Shown in pieces: positions 10,222 through 18,875 of a stretch of 64,000 bases of DNA. This DNA comes from Sphingomonas sp. MA1305 (GTDB lineage: Bacteria; Pseudomonadota; Alphaproteobacteria; Sphingomonadales; Sphingomonadaceae). Both the position numbers and the translations under genes were made by a program. The stretch is taken from contig NZ_RCVT01000002.1 in assembly GCF_016107325.1 (NCBI RefSeq), positions 496,001-560,000 of the forward strand, in the 5' to 3' direction. The notes under the pieces are model-generated. The model ran no database searches and had not been told where the DNA came from. It saw only the letters and a list, made by a program, of their open reading frames with translations. How positions within the stretch are numbered: the stretch's first letter is position 1; the number at the start of each line of letters is the position of its first letter.

Positions 10222-11097
10222 CTAGGAATTTGCCGCGACAAATCCAGTGGGAAGATCGCCGCGGCGCAGCGTCTCGGCGAGCGCCCGACCGTCCTCCCCG
10301 GCCTGCCGCAACGCGGCCAGTGTCGGGGCGCCGTGGCGCTTGGCGAGCCGCGCGCCGTCGGGGCCGAGCAGCAGGGGATGGTGGCGATAGGCGGGCGTCG
10401 GCAGGTCGAGCAGCGCCTGCAGCAGGCGATGGACGTCGGTCGCCGCGAACAGGTCGATACCCCGCACCACCTCGGTCACGCCCTGCGCGGCATCGTCGAC
10501 GGTCACCGCGAGATGATAGCTGGCCGGCGCGTCCTTGCGCGCCAGCACGACGTCGCCGAACGCCGCCGGGTCGGCGACCTGCCGGCCCGCGATCGCGTCC
10601 TGCCAGGTGAGCGGACCCACCGCCGCCACCGCCGCGTCCATCGCGAGTCGCCAGGCATGCGGCACGCCCGCCGCGACCCGCGCGGCGGCCTCGTCCGGCG
10701 ACAGATGCCGGCAGATGCCGGGATAGCGCGGGCCGTCCGGGCCGTGGTGCGGCGCGCTGGCGCTGTCGGCCACCTCGCGCGCGATGTCGGCCCGCGTGCA
10801 GAAACACGGATAGAGCAGCCCGGCGGCGCGCAGCCGGTCGAGCGCCGCCTCGTAGCGGTCGAGTCGCTGCGACTGGCGCACCACCGGCCCGTCCCAGGCG
10901 ATGCCCAGCCACGCCAGATCGTCGAGGATGCCCGCGACATGCGCCTCGCGGCTGCGCGTGCCGTCGATATCCTCGATGCGCAGCAGGAAGCGGCCGCCGG
11001 CGGCGCGCGCGCGATCATGCGCCTGCAACGCCGAAAAGGCGTGGCCGAGATGCAGCGGCCCGGTCGGCGAGGGCGCGAAACGGGTGGTCGGCATCAT
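10222..11097 (-). CDS. gluQ: Glutamyl-Q tRNA(Asp) synthetase
   Basis: A protein of about 291 residues resembling the catalytic half of glutamyl-tRNA synthetase: TRFAPSPTGPLHLGHAFSAL (HIGH region), LRIEDIDGTRSREAH, a zinc site (CFCTR ... YPGICRH), the IDLFAATDVHRLLQALL segment, and a degenerate KMSKS (LAKRHGAP). It lacks the anticodon-binding domain, which defines GluQRS. GluQRS glutamylates queuosine at the wobble base of tRNA-Asp. Two adjacent ATGs (11097, 11094) are possible starts. Confidence 0.93.
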   Translation of the reverse strand: MMPTTRFAPSPTGPLHLGHAFSALQAHDRARAAGGRFLLRIEDIDGTRSREAHVAGILDDLAWLGIAWDGPVVRQSQRLDRYEAALDRLRAAGLLYPCFCTRADIAREVADSASAPHHGPDGPRYPGICRHLSPDEAAARVAAGVPHAWRLAMDAAVAAVGPLTWQDAIAGRQVADPAAFGDVVLARKDAPASYHLAVTVDDAAQGVTEVVRGIDLFAATDVHRLLQALLDLPTPAYRHHPLLLGPDGARLAKRHGAPTLAALRQAGEDGRALAETLRRGDLPTGFVAANS

Positions 11098-11216
11098 CGG
11101 GCGGATCGCCGGACGGCGACGCAACGGGCTTGACCGCGAATCATGGGCCGTGCTGTCATACCGGCGTCATCCTCGTGGACGACACGGTCCGCGGGCAAGA
11201 CCCCGAGGGAGGAGCC

Positions 11217-11783
11217 GTGTTTCATCCCGATCTGATCCGCCACCCGGACAGTTGCCCGGCGTTGGTCTTGAATGCGGACTATACGCCGCTGTCCTATTAT
11301 CCATTGAGCGTCTGGCCGTGGCAGACCGCGATCAAGGCGGTGTTCCTCGACCGGGTCGACATCGTCGCCCATTACGAGCGCGAGGTGCGCAGCCCGACCT
11401 CGGCGATCAAGCTGCCGTCGGTCATCGCGCTCAAGCAATATGTGCGACCGTCGCAATTCCCCGCCTTCACCCGCTTCAACCTGTTCCTGCGCGACCGTTT
11501 CGCCTGCCAATATTGCGGCATCGGCCGCGACCTGACCTTCGACCATGTCGTGCCGCGCGCGCAGGGCGGGCGGACGACATGGGAGAATGTCGTCACCGCC
11601 TGCGCGCCGTGCAACCTCAAGAAGGGCGGGCGGACGCCGAAACAGGCGCATATGCCGCTCTACGTCGAACCGATCCGGCCGACCAACTGGCAATTGCAGG
11701 AGCACGGCCGCGCCTTTCCGCCCAACTATCTCCACGACACATGGCACGACTGGCTCTATTGGGACGTTGAGCTGGAAGCGTAA
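11217..11783 (+). CDS. HNH endonuclease family protein
   Basis: A 188-residue protein, with LVLNADYTPLSYYPLSVWPW at the start and a C-terminal HNH domain: CQYCG, TFDHVVPRAQGG, WENVVTACAPCNLKKGG, so the two CxxC pairs and His-Asn-His residues are present. This solitary type is widespread in proteobacterial chromosomes and its role is unknown. The frame is open upstream to 11130, but a GTG at 11217 with GGGAGGAG 3-10 bases before it is the better start. A lipoprotein gene follows after 11 bp. Confidence 0.87.
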   Translation: MFHPDLIRHPDSCPALVLNADYTPLSYYPLSVWPWQTAIKAVFLDRVDIVAHYEREVRSPTSAIKLPSVIALKQYVRPSQFPAFTRFNLFLRDRFACQYCGIGRDLTFDHVVPRAQGGRTTWENVVTACAPCNLKKGGRTPKQAHMPLYVEPIRPTNWQLQEHGRAFPPNYLHDTWHDWLYWDVELEA

Positions 11784-11794
11784 CGGGAGGCACA

Positions 11795-12268
11795 ATGCGG
11801 GCAGCGTGGGTGATGGCGGCGGCGCTGGGCGCCGTATTGGCCGGCTGTGGCAATCGCGCGGAAAAGGTGGCGCAGGCCGACGCCAATGCCAGCGCGGCGG
11901 GCTTCGTGCCGCCGGCGGTGACCAGTCGCGTCGACTTCGCCGGCGCGATGGAACGCCGCTTCCGCACGCTCGACCGCAATGCCGACGACCAGCTGACCGC
12001 CGACGAGCTGCCCCGCCGCGGCAGCCGCATCATGACGCTCGACCGCAACGGCGACGGCGCGGTCAGCCAGATCGAATGGAGCGAGGGCACGCTCAAGCGC
12101 TTCGACCAGATGGACCTCAACCACGACGGCACCGTCACCTCCGAAGAGGAAGCCGCCTGGCGGGCCGCCCGCGACAAGCGCGAAGCCGGCAGCGGATCGC
12201 CCGCCGATTCGGTGATCGGCGACACGGTCAGCAACATTGCCGGCAACGCCGGTCCGACCCGCCGCTGA
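11795..12268 (+). CDS. EF-hand domain lipoprotein
   Basis: A 157-residue protein with a signal peptide and lipobox (VLAGC, Cys about residue 18), followed by three EF-hand-like loops: DRNADDQLTADE, DRNGDGAVSQIE and DLNHDGTVTSEE. These carry the Asp/Asn and terminal Glu ligands for Ca2+. A periplasmic calcium-binding lipoprotein is inferred. It follows the HNH gene by 11 bp. Confidence 0.87.
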   Translation: MRAAWVMAAALGAVLAGCGNRAEKVAQADANASAAGFVPPAVTSRVDFAGAMERRFRTLDRNADDQLTADELPRRGSRIMTLDRNGDGAVSQIEWSEGTLKRFDQMDLNHDGTVTSEEEAAWRAARDKREAGSGSPADSVIGDTVSNIAGNAGPTRR

Positions 12269-12416
12269 TCGGGCGGCCGCCGACCGGGCGGAGCGCCGCG
12301 GGAGTGCGACCTTTGCGACCTTCCGTCCGCATCGCGCCGTCGGGCAGGGCGGAATCCGCAGCGGGAGCAGCGCGCTAGCGGTTGACCCGACCCTCGCCGC
12401 AGCGCAGCATCGCGCC

Positions 12417-15095
12417 ATGGCCAGTTCCTCCTCCCTGCCGCCGATCGCCAACAACCCCGACGTGCGCTTCCTCGGCGCCACGCTCGGCGACGTGATCCGC
12501 GGCTATGGCGGCGATGCCCTGTTCGAGGCGACGGAGGCGATCCGCCGCGCCTCGGTGGAGCGGCATCGCGACGGCGGCGACGGCGACGCCATCCAGGCGC
12601 TGCTCACCGGCCTCGGCCTCGACGAGACGCTCGATTTCGTCCGTGGCTTCATGCTCTTCTCGATGCTGGCGAACCTCGCCGAGGACCGCCAGGGCATCGC
12701 CGCCGAGGCGGGCGCCGACGTCGCCTCCGCGCTCGCCACGCTGGCGGACGAGGGGATCGACCGCGCCGCCGTGCTCGACCTGCTCGCCCACGCATTGGTC
12801 GCGCCGGTGCTCACCGCCCATCCGACGGAGGTGCGGCGCAAGAGCATGATCGACCACCGCAACCGCATCGCCGAGCTGATGCGGCTGAAGGATGCCGGCG
12901 CCGAGGAGACGCCCGACGGCGACCGGGTCGACGACGCCATCGCCCGCCAGATCGCGCTGCTCTGGCAGACGCGCGTGCTGCGCCGCGAGCGATTGTACGT
13001 CACCGACGAGGTGGAGACGGCGCTGAGCTATCTGCGCGACGTCTTCCTGCCGACGATCCCGGCGCTCTACCAAAGGTGGGACCGGGCGTTTGGGGAGCGC
13101 GTGCCGAGCTTCCTGCGTCCCGGCAGCTGGATCGGCGGCGATCGCGACGGCAATCCCTTCGTCACCGCCGAGTCGCTGCGCACCGCGCTCGGCCGCGCCT
13201 GCGAGACGGTGCTCGTCTTCTACATGGACGCCGTCCATGCGCTCGGCGCCGAACTGTCGATCTCGACCGAACATAGCGCGGTCGACGCGCGCGTCGCCGC
13301 TTTGGCAGAGGCGAGCGGCGATGCCGCCGCCAGCCGTGCCGACGAGCCGTATCGCCGCGCCCTGTCCGGCATCTACGCCCGGCTCGCCGCGACGCATCAG
13401 GCGCTGACCGGCAAGGCGGCGCCGCGGCCCGGCCGGCTGCACGGCGAGCCCTATGCCGATCCGCAGGCGCTGCGCGCCGACCTCGCCGCGCTGGCGCACG
13501 GCCTGTCGCAGGGCAGCACGCTCAAATCCAGCGGCGCGCTCGGCCGGCTGATCCGCGCGGTGGAGACGTTCGGCTTCCATCTCGCCACGCTCGACTTGCG
13601 CCAGAACAGCGCGGTGCACGAACGAGTCGTCGCCGAACTGCTCAAGGTTGCCGGCGTCGAGGCGGACTATGGCGCCCTCGACGAACCCGCCCGTGTCGCC
13701 CTGCTGCGGCGCGAACTCGCCCATCCGCGCCCGCTCGCCAGCCGCTTCACGCAATATTCGGACGAGACGCATGGCGAGCTGCAGATCGTCCTCGCCGCGG
13801 CGGAGGCGCATGCCAAATACGGGCCGGCGTGCATCACCAATTATATCGTCTCGATGGCGCAGTCGGTGTCCGATCTGCTCGAGATCAATCTGCTGCTCAA
13901 GGAGGTCGGCCTCTATCGCGGCGGCGATCGGCCCGAAGCCGCGATCATGGCGGTGCCGCTGTTCGAGACCGTCGGCGATCTCGAGGCGGCGCCGGCGATC
14001 ATGACCGACTGGTTCGCCCTTCCCGAGATCGCGACGATCGCCAGCCGGCGGGGGCATCAGGAGGTGATGATCGGCTATTCGGACAGCAACAAGGACGGCG
14101 GCTATCTGACCTCCACCTGGCAGCTGTCCAAGGCGTCGACCGCGCTCAGGCCGGTGTTCGAGGCGGCCGGCGTCGGCATGCAATTGTTCCACGGCCGCGG
14201 CGGCGCGGTCGGCCGCGGCGGCGGCTCGTCCTTCGCCGCGATCCGCGCCCAGCCGCCTGGGACGGTGCAGGGTCGCATCCGCATCACCGAACAGGGCGAG
14301 GTGATCGCCGCCAAATACGGCACCCGCGACAGCGCGATGACCAATCTCGAGGCGATGGCCTCGGCGACCTTGTTGGCAACGCTGGAGCCGGCGCGGCTGT
14401 CCAATGCCGAGAATGCGGAGTTCGGCGCGGCGATGGATGCGCTGTCCGACACCGCCTTCCACGCCTATCGCGACCTCGTCTACGGCACCGAAGGCTTCCG
14501 CACCTTCTTCCGCCAGATGACGCCGATCGGCGAGATCGCCGGGCTGAAGATCGGCAGCCGCCCCGCCAGCCGCAAGAAATCCGACGCGATCGAGGATCTG
14601 CGCGCCATCCCCTGGGTGTTCAGCTGGGCGCAGGCACGGGTCATGCTGCCCGGCTGGTACGGCGTCGGGCAGGCGCTCGACGCCTTCGCCGACAAGGCGC
14701 TGCTGCGCGACATGGCACAAGGCTGGCCGCTGTTCGCCTCGACGCTGGCGAACATGGAGATGGTGCTGGCCAAGTCGGACATCGACATCGCCGCCCATTA
14801 TGCCGAACTGGTCGAGGATGAGGGGCTGCGCGGCCACATCTTCGGCCGTATCCGCGACGGCTGGCAGAGGACCGTCGACGGCCTGCTCGACGCGACCGGC
14901 CAGACCCGGCTGCTCGAGAAGCATCCCGCGCTCGACGCGTCGATCCGCCTGCGCCTGCCCTATATCGAGCCGCTCAACCTGCTGCAGATCGAACTGATGA
15001 AGCGTCACCGCGCCGGCGAAGACGATCCGCGCATCGCCGAGGGCATCCTGCTGTCGATCAACGCCATCGCGACGGCGCTGCGCAACAGCGGGTGA
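12417..15095 (+). CDS. ppc: Phosphoenolpyruvate carboxylase
   Basis: An 892-residue protein, the usual length for the family. Key motifs are VLTAHPTEVRRKSM (catalytic His), GGDRDGNPFVT, GYSDSNKDGGYLTSTWQL, FHGRGGAVGRGGG (mobile Gly-rich loop) and FSWAQARVMLPGWYG. It fixes bicarbonate onto phosphoenolpyruvate to give oxaloacetate, replenishing the citric acid cycle. The frame is open 60 codons upstream of the chosen ATG, but that extension overlaps the lipoprotein gene and is low-complexity. Confidence 0.97.
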   Translation: MASSSSLPPIANNPDVRFLGATLGDVIRGYGGDALFEATEAIRRASVERHRDGGDGDAIQALLTGLGLDETLDFVRGFMLFSMLANLAEDRQGIAAEAGADVASALATLADEGIDRAAVLDLLAHALVAPVLTAHPTEVRRKSMIDHRNRIAELMRLKDAGAEETPDGDRVDDAIARQIALLWQTRVLRRERLYVTDEVETALSYLRDVFLPTIPALYQRWDRAFGERVPSFLRPGSWIGGDRDGNPFVTAESLRTALGRACETVLVFYMDAVHALGAELSISTEHSAVDARVAALAEASGDAAASRADEPYRRALSGIYARLAATHQALTGKAAPRPGRLHGEPYADPQALRADLAALAHGLSQGSTLKSSGALGRLIRAVETFGFHLATLDLRQNSAVHERVVAELLKVAGVEADYGALDEPARVALLRRELAHPRPLASRFTQYSDETHGELQIVLAAAEAHAKYGPACITNYIVSMAQSVSDLLEINLLLKEVGLYRGGDRPEAAIMAVPLFETVGDLEAAPAIMTDWFALPEIATIASRRGHQEVMIGYSDSNKDGGYLTSTWQLSKASTALRPVFEAAGVGMQLFHGRGGAVGRGGGSSFAAIRAQPPGTVQGRIRITEQGEVIAAKYGTRDSAMTNLEAMASATLLATLEPARLSNAENAEFGAAMDALSDTAFHAYRDLVYGTEGFRTFFRQMTPIGEIAGLKIGSRPASRKKSDAIEDLRAIPWVFSWAQARVMLPGWYGVGQALDAFADKALLRDMAQGWPLFASTLANMEMVLAKSDIDIAAHYAELVEDEGLRGHIFGRIRDGWQRTVDGLLDATGQTRLLEKHPALDASIRLRLPYIEPLNLLQIELMKRHRAGEDDPRIAEGILLSINAIATALRNSG

Positions 15096-15117
15096 ACGCC
15101 GCCGACTCGGTTGCGGC

Positions 15118-15135
15118 TGTACAAGAAGATGTACA
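15118..15135 (+). promoter_or_regulatory. Twin TGTACA operator of the YefM-YoeB operon
   Basis: TGTACA occurs at 15118-15123 and 15130-15135, so the two palindrome centres are 12 bp apart. The second is extended to ATGTACAT. In E. coli YefM-YoeB, the repressing complex binds a long and a short palindrome with TGTACA cores at this same 12-bp spacing. The site ends 22 bp before the chosen yefM start and is placed for autoregulation. Confidence 0.8.
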
Positions 15136-15157
15136 TATGGCGGGGACGGAGGATGAC

Positions 15158-15421
15158 ATGCAGGTCGTGACCTACACCGATGCGCGCGCCAATCTGAAGG
15201 ACGTGATGGATCAGGTCGTCGACGATCACGAGGAGGTGGTCGTCACGCGCAAGAACGGCAAACCGGTCGTCATGGTGTCGCTGGATGCCTGGAACGCGAT
15301 CCGGGAGACAATGCATCTGCTCTCGACGCCAGCCAATGCTCGCGCCCTCCGCGACTCGATCGCGCAACTCGATGCGGGCAAGGGCCAGGAACGGGAGCTG
15401 ATCGAGCGGGCACAGGCGTGA
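15158..15421 (+). CDS. yefM: Antitoxin, YefM/Phd family
   Basis: An 87-residue protein with the YefM N-terminal DNA-binding fold (VVTYTDARANLKDVMDQV, then VVVTRKNGKPVVMVSLDAWN) and a C-terminal toxin-neutralising tail (residues about 55-87). The ATG at 15158 has GGAGG five bases upstream; the ATG at 15137 would start next to the operator and has no ribosome site. The stop overlaps the toxin GTG start by 4 bases. Confidence 0.9.
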   Translation: MQVVTYTDARANLKDVMDQVVDDHEEVVVTRKNGKPVVMVSLDAWNAIRETMHLLSTPANARALRDSIAQLDAGKGQERELIERAQA

Positions 15422-15684
15422 AGCTCGTCTTTTCCGATCTTGCCTGGGAGCAATATCACCACTGGCTCACCGCCGATCCGAAGACGTTCGAACGGCTGAA
15501 CGACCTGATCCACGAATGCCGGCGGAGCCCGTTCAAGGGCAGAGGCAAACCGGAGCCGCTGCGGGGCGACCTTTCGGGCTGGTGGTCGCGCCGGCTGACC
15601 CAGGACGATCGGCTGGTCTATCGGGTGTCCGGCAAGGCGCCCGGGCAAAGTCTCGAAATCGCGCAATGCCGGTTCCATTATTGA
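15418..15684 (+). CDS. yoeB: mRNA interferase toxin, YoeB/Txe family
   Basis: An 88-residue RelE-superfamily toxin. Catalytic residues known for E. coli YoeB align: E46 (in KPEPLRG), R65 (DDRLVYRV) and the C-terminal His-Tyr pair (H87-Y88 here, H83-Y84 in E. coli). YoeB cleaves mRNA in the ribosomal A site. It starts with GTG overlapping the antitoxin stop, so translation is coupled. It looks intact and should be active when freed from YefM. Confidence 0.92.
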   Translation: MKLVFSDLAWEQYHHWLTADPKTFERLNDLIHECRRSPFKGRGKPEPLRGDLSGWWSRRLTQDDRLVYRVSGKAPGQSLEIAQCRFHY

Positions 15685-15696
15685 TCGGTCGCCGTC

Positions 15697-16092
15697 TCAC
15701 CCTCCCAGAAACGGCGCCGCCATCTCCGGCCGGACGCGCAGCAGCCGCCCGGTGGCGCGGTCGATCAACGCCCAGGTCGTCACCGCCTCCACCTTGACCC
15801 GCCCGTCCGCGCCCAGGAAGCGGACATGGCGGTCGAAGCGCGCGCCTTTGGGCGGTTCCGGTACCCAGGTCTCGCCGGTCACCGTCTCGCCCGCAACGAC
15901 GTTGCCACGATAGTCGATCTCGTGGCGGGTGACGACCCAGACATAGGCCGCGCGCTGGTCGGCCGGAGCCACCGCTTCCCAATGCGCGACGGCGATCTCC
16001 TGGATCCAGCGCACCCAGACCGCATTGTTGACGTGGCCAAGCTCGTCGATGTCGTCGGCGCTCGCGGTGATGGACAGGGTGAAGCGGCTCAC
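15697..16092 (-). CDS. Acyl-CoA thioesterase, 4HBT hotdog family
   Basis: A 131-residue hotdog-fold protein with DDIDELGHVNNAVWVRWIQE (the typical D-x-x-GHVNN active-site segment), a VVTRHEIDYRGNVVAGE strand and VEAVTTWALIDRATGR. It is predicted to hydrolyse acyl-CoA thioesters; the substrate is unknown. The start is a GTG overlapping the DedA stop by 4 bases; the longer open frame is an antisense extension into dedA. It is the third gene of a leftward operon with oligopeptidase B and DedA. Confidence 0.87.
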   Translation of the reverse strand: MSRFTLSITASADDIDELGHVNNAVWVRWIQEIAVAHWEAVAPADQRAAYVWVVTRHEIDYRGNVVAGETVTGETWVPEPPKGARFDRHVRFLGADGRVKVEAVTTWALIDRATGRLLRVRPEMAAPFLGG

Positions 16093-16652
16093 GCCTTTTG
16101 CGCCCGGCTGCGCCACCAATGGACGCCGGCGATGATCAGGCCGAGCAGCACCAGCCCGCCGATCAGCCAGGGCAGATGCGGCTTCACCTTGCCGATCATC
16201 TTTTCGAAGGCGTTGCCGAACAGATAGCCGATGCCGGTGAAGATCACCGCCCACACCGCCGCCGAAATGGCATTGACGATGACGAAAGTCTTCGCCGGCA
16301 CCTTGGTGGTGCCGATCGCGATCGGGCTGACGGTGCGGAAGCCGTAGATGAAGCGGAAGGCGAAGATGAAGCCGACCGGCCAGCGTTCCAGCCAGCCCAT
16401 CGCCTTGGCGAAGGCGGGCTTGGCCTGTGCCTGCTTGACCCAGCGATGGTCGCGGAAGCGGCGGCCGAAGGCGAACCAGGCCTGGTCCGCCGCGAACGAG
16501 CCGAGGCCCGTCGCCACCATCGCGCCGGCGAGCGGCAGCAGTCCCTGATGCGCGGCGAGGCCGCCGGCGACGACCACCGTCTCGCCCTCCACCGCCGCCC
16601 CGACGAACAGCGCGGCGAGGCCGTAATGCGCGATCAGCTGCTCGATGCTCAC
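16089..16652 (-). CDS. DedA family membrane protein
   Basis: A 187-residue inner-membrane protein with the DedA layout: an N-terminal hydrophobic segment with GAAVEGETVVVAGGLAA, an amphipathic FGRRF segment, FIFAFRFIYGFRTVSPIAIG with the conserved Arg residues, and C-terminal helices. DedA proteins are implicated in lipid-carrier (undecaprenyl phosphate/phosphatidylethanolamine) recycling. The start is a GTG 7 bp after the oligopeptidase stop. Confidence 0.88.
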   Translation of the reverse strand: MSIEQLIAHYGLAALFVGAAVEGETVVVAGGLAAHQGLLPLAGAMVATGLGSFAADQAWFAFGRRFRDHRWVKQAQAKPAFAKAMGWLERWPVGFIFAFRFIYGFRTVSPIAIGTTKVPAKTFVIVNAISAAVWAVIFTGIGYLFGNAFEKMIGKVKPHLPWLIGGLVLLGLIIAGVHWWRSRAQKA

Positions 16653-16659
16653 CGGCGGA

Positions 16660-18729
16660 TTATTCCTCTATGCCGAGCTGCCAGAGGACGAAGGCGTGTT
16701 CCTCCGCCGCCTCGCGCAGCGATTCGAAGCGGCCCGACTTGCCGCCGTGGCCCGCCCCCATGTTGGTCTTGAGCAGCAGCACGTTATCGTCGGTCTTGGT
16801 CGCGCGCAGCTTCGCCGCCCATTTTGCCGGTTCCCAATAGGTGACGCGCGGATCGTTGAGCCCGCCCGAGATGAACAGCGGCGGATAATCTTGTGCGACG
16901 ACATTGTCGTAGGGGCTGTAGCTGCGGATCAGGTCGAACGCCGCCTTGTCCTCGATCGGATTGCCCCATTCGGGCCATTCGCCCGGCGTCAGCGGCAGGT
17001 CCGCGTCCAGCATCGTGTTGAGCACGTCGACGAACGGCACGTCGGCGATCACCGCGCCCCACAGCCCGGGATCGGAATTGACGATCGCGCCCATCAGTTC
17101 GCCGCCGGCGGAGCGGCCCGCGGTGGCGATCCGGCCGGCGCGGGTCCAGCCTTGCTCGATCAGGCCCTTGGCGACGTCGACGAAGTCGTTGAACGTGTTG
17201 GTGCGCTTGTCCAGCTTGCCGTCGTGATACCATTGCTGGCCGAGATCGTCGCCGCCGCGGATATGCGCGATGGCATAGGCGAAGCCGCGGTCGAGCAGGC
17301 TCAGTCGGCCGGTCGAGAAGCCCGGCGGGATCGCATAGCCATAGGCGCCATAGGCGTAGAGGAACAGCGGCCGCGATCCGTCGCGCACGAAGCCCGCGGG
17401 ATAGACGATCGACACCGGCACCGCCGTGCCGTCGCGCACCGTGATCGTCAGCCGCTCCGTGCGGTAGCGCGCACCGTCATAGCCCGACGGGATCTCCTGC
17501 ACCTTCAGCGTCGTCAGCTGCCGCGTCGCGGTGTCGTAATCGTAGACGGTGCCGGGCGTCACCATCGACTCATAGCCGATGCGGATCACGGTCATGTCAT
17601 ATTCGGGATTGTCGCCGACACCGGCGGCATAGCTCGCCTCCGGAAAATCGATCCGTTCGGCGATGGTCGGCGCGTCGTAGCGGTGGATGGCGATGCGATC
17701 GAGCCCGTCCTCGCGCCCCTCGACGACGAAGAAGTCGCGGAAGCACTCGACCCCGGTCATGTAGAAATGCGGATTGGGCGCGATCAGCTCGGTCCATGCG
17801 CCGGGACTCGCGATCGGTGCGGTGACCAGCCGCCACATCGGATCGGTGTCGTTGGTGTGGATGAACAGCGTGTCGCCATGCGCGTCGACGTCATATTCGC
17901 GGCCCTCCTGCCGGGGCGCGACCAGGATCGGTTCGGCATGGGGGTTGTCGGCGGGCAGCAGCCGCACCTCGCTGGTGACATGGTCGCCGGTGCCGATGAT
18001 CAGCCAGCGCCGGTCGCTCGTCTCGGCCACGGCGACGCGATAGCCCTCGTCCGCCTCATGATAGAGCAGCACGTCGTCGGTGACCGGCGTGTGCAGCCGG
18101 TGGAAGCGCGCATTGTCCGTCCGCCATTGCGCATTGGCGAGGCCGTAGAGGAAGCCGGTATCGTCGCTGGTCCAGACGAGGTCGGACAGCATCCCCTCGA
18201 TCACCTCGGGCAGATGCTCGCCGGTGGCGAGATCCTTGACGCGGACGGTGAACCGCTCCGAGCCGTTGTCGTCGATCGCATAGGCCAGGTAGCGGCCGTC
18301 GTTGCTCACCGAAAAGGCGCCGAGCCGGAAATACTCCTTGCCCGCCGCCAGCGCCGGCTCGTCGAGCAGCAGTTCGTCGTCGCCGCCGGCGACCGGGCGG
18401 CGCCACCACAAGCGATATTGGCCGCCCGTCTCGAACGCGGTCCAGTACAGCCAGTCGCCGTCCTTCTGCGGCACCGAGGATTCGTCTTCCTTGATCCGCC
18501 CCTTCATCTCTTCGTACAACCGGTCGACCAGCGGCCGGTGCGGCGCCATCACCGCCTCGAAATAGGCGTTCTCCGCCTCCAGATAGGCGAGCACCTCGGG
18601 GTCGCCGACCTCGGGATAGTTCGGGTCCTTCAGCCAGGCATAGGGATCCTCGACCGTCACGCCATGCGCGGTGAAGCGGTGCGGGCGCCGTTCGGCGAGG
18701 GGGGGCTGGGGCAGGTTCGGATCGGTCAT
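16660..18729 (-). CDS. S9 family oligopeptidase B-like serine peptidase
   Basis: A 689-residue protein with an N-terminal beta-propeller (residues about 70-410) and a C-terminal alpha/beta-hydrolase. The catalytic Ser is in TAGRSAGGELMGA, the Asp in the NDPRVTYWEPAKW segment, and the His in MGAGHGGKSGR. It is predicted to cleave short peptides after basic residues, as in oligopeptidase B. No signal peptide is seen, so it is probably cytoplasmic. It heads an operon with dedA and the thioesterase. Confidence 0.9.
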   Translation of the reverse strand: MTDPNLPQPPLAERRPHRFTAHGVTVEDPYAWLKDPNYPEVGDPEVLAYLEAENAYFEAVMAPHRPLVDRLYEEMKGRIKEDESSVPQKDGDWLYWTAFETGGQYRLWWRRPVAGGDDELLLDEPALAAGKEYFRLGAFSVSNDGRYLAYAIDDNGSERFTVRVKDLATGEHLPEVIEGMLSDLVWTSDDTGFLYGLANAQWRTDNARFHRLHTPVTDDVLLYHEADEGYRVAVAETSDRRWLIIGTGDHVTSEVRLLPADNPHAEPILVAPRQEGREYDVDAHGDTLFIHTNDTDPMWRLVTAPIASPGAWTELIAPNPHFYMTGVECFRDFFVVEGREDGLDRIAIHRYDAPTIAERIDFPEASYAAGVGDNPEYDMTVIRIGYESMVTPGTVYDYDTATRQLTTLKVQEIPSGYDGARYRTERLTITVRDGTAVPVSIVYPAGFVRDGSRPLFLYAYGAYGYAIPPGFSTGRLSLLDRGFAYAIAHIRGGDDLGQQWYHDGKLDKRTNTFNDFVDVAKGLIEQGWTRAGRIATAGRSAGGELMGAIVNSDPGLWGAVIADVPFVDVLNTMLDADLPLTPGEWPEWGNPIEDKAAFDLIRSYSPYDNVVAQDYPPLFISGGLNDPRVTYWEPAKWAAKLRATKTDDNVLLLKTNMGAGHGGKSGRFESLREAAEEHAFVLWQLGIEE

Positions 18730-18875
18730 GGACGCAGCTCTAGCGGGGCGGACGAGCGGCGTCATGCCTCGGGCGGGCGATTAAGTTCCGGCCAGCAACG
18801 ATCCGGCAACACACGTGCGGTTGCGTACCGGCGCCCCGGGCGGGCATGAGGCGCAGCGACAACAGGGGAACGGAC

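Noticed and set aside
12375..15008. Leftward 877-codon open frame
   Set aside because: It is antisense to ppc, which has all PEP carboxylase motifs. The translated product is Arg/Gly/Ala/Asp-rich low complexity, an artefact of high GC.
16645..18849. Rightward 734-codon open frame
   Set aside because: It is antisense to oligopeptidase B; no domain is visible.
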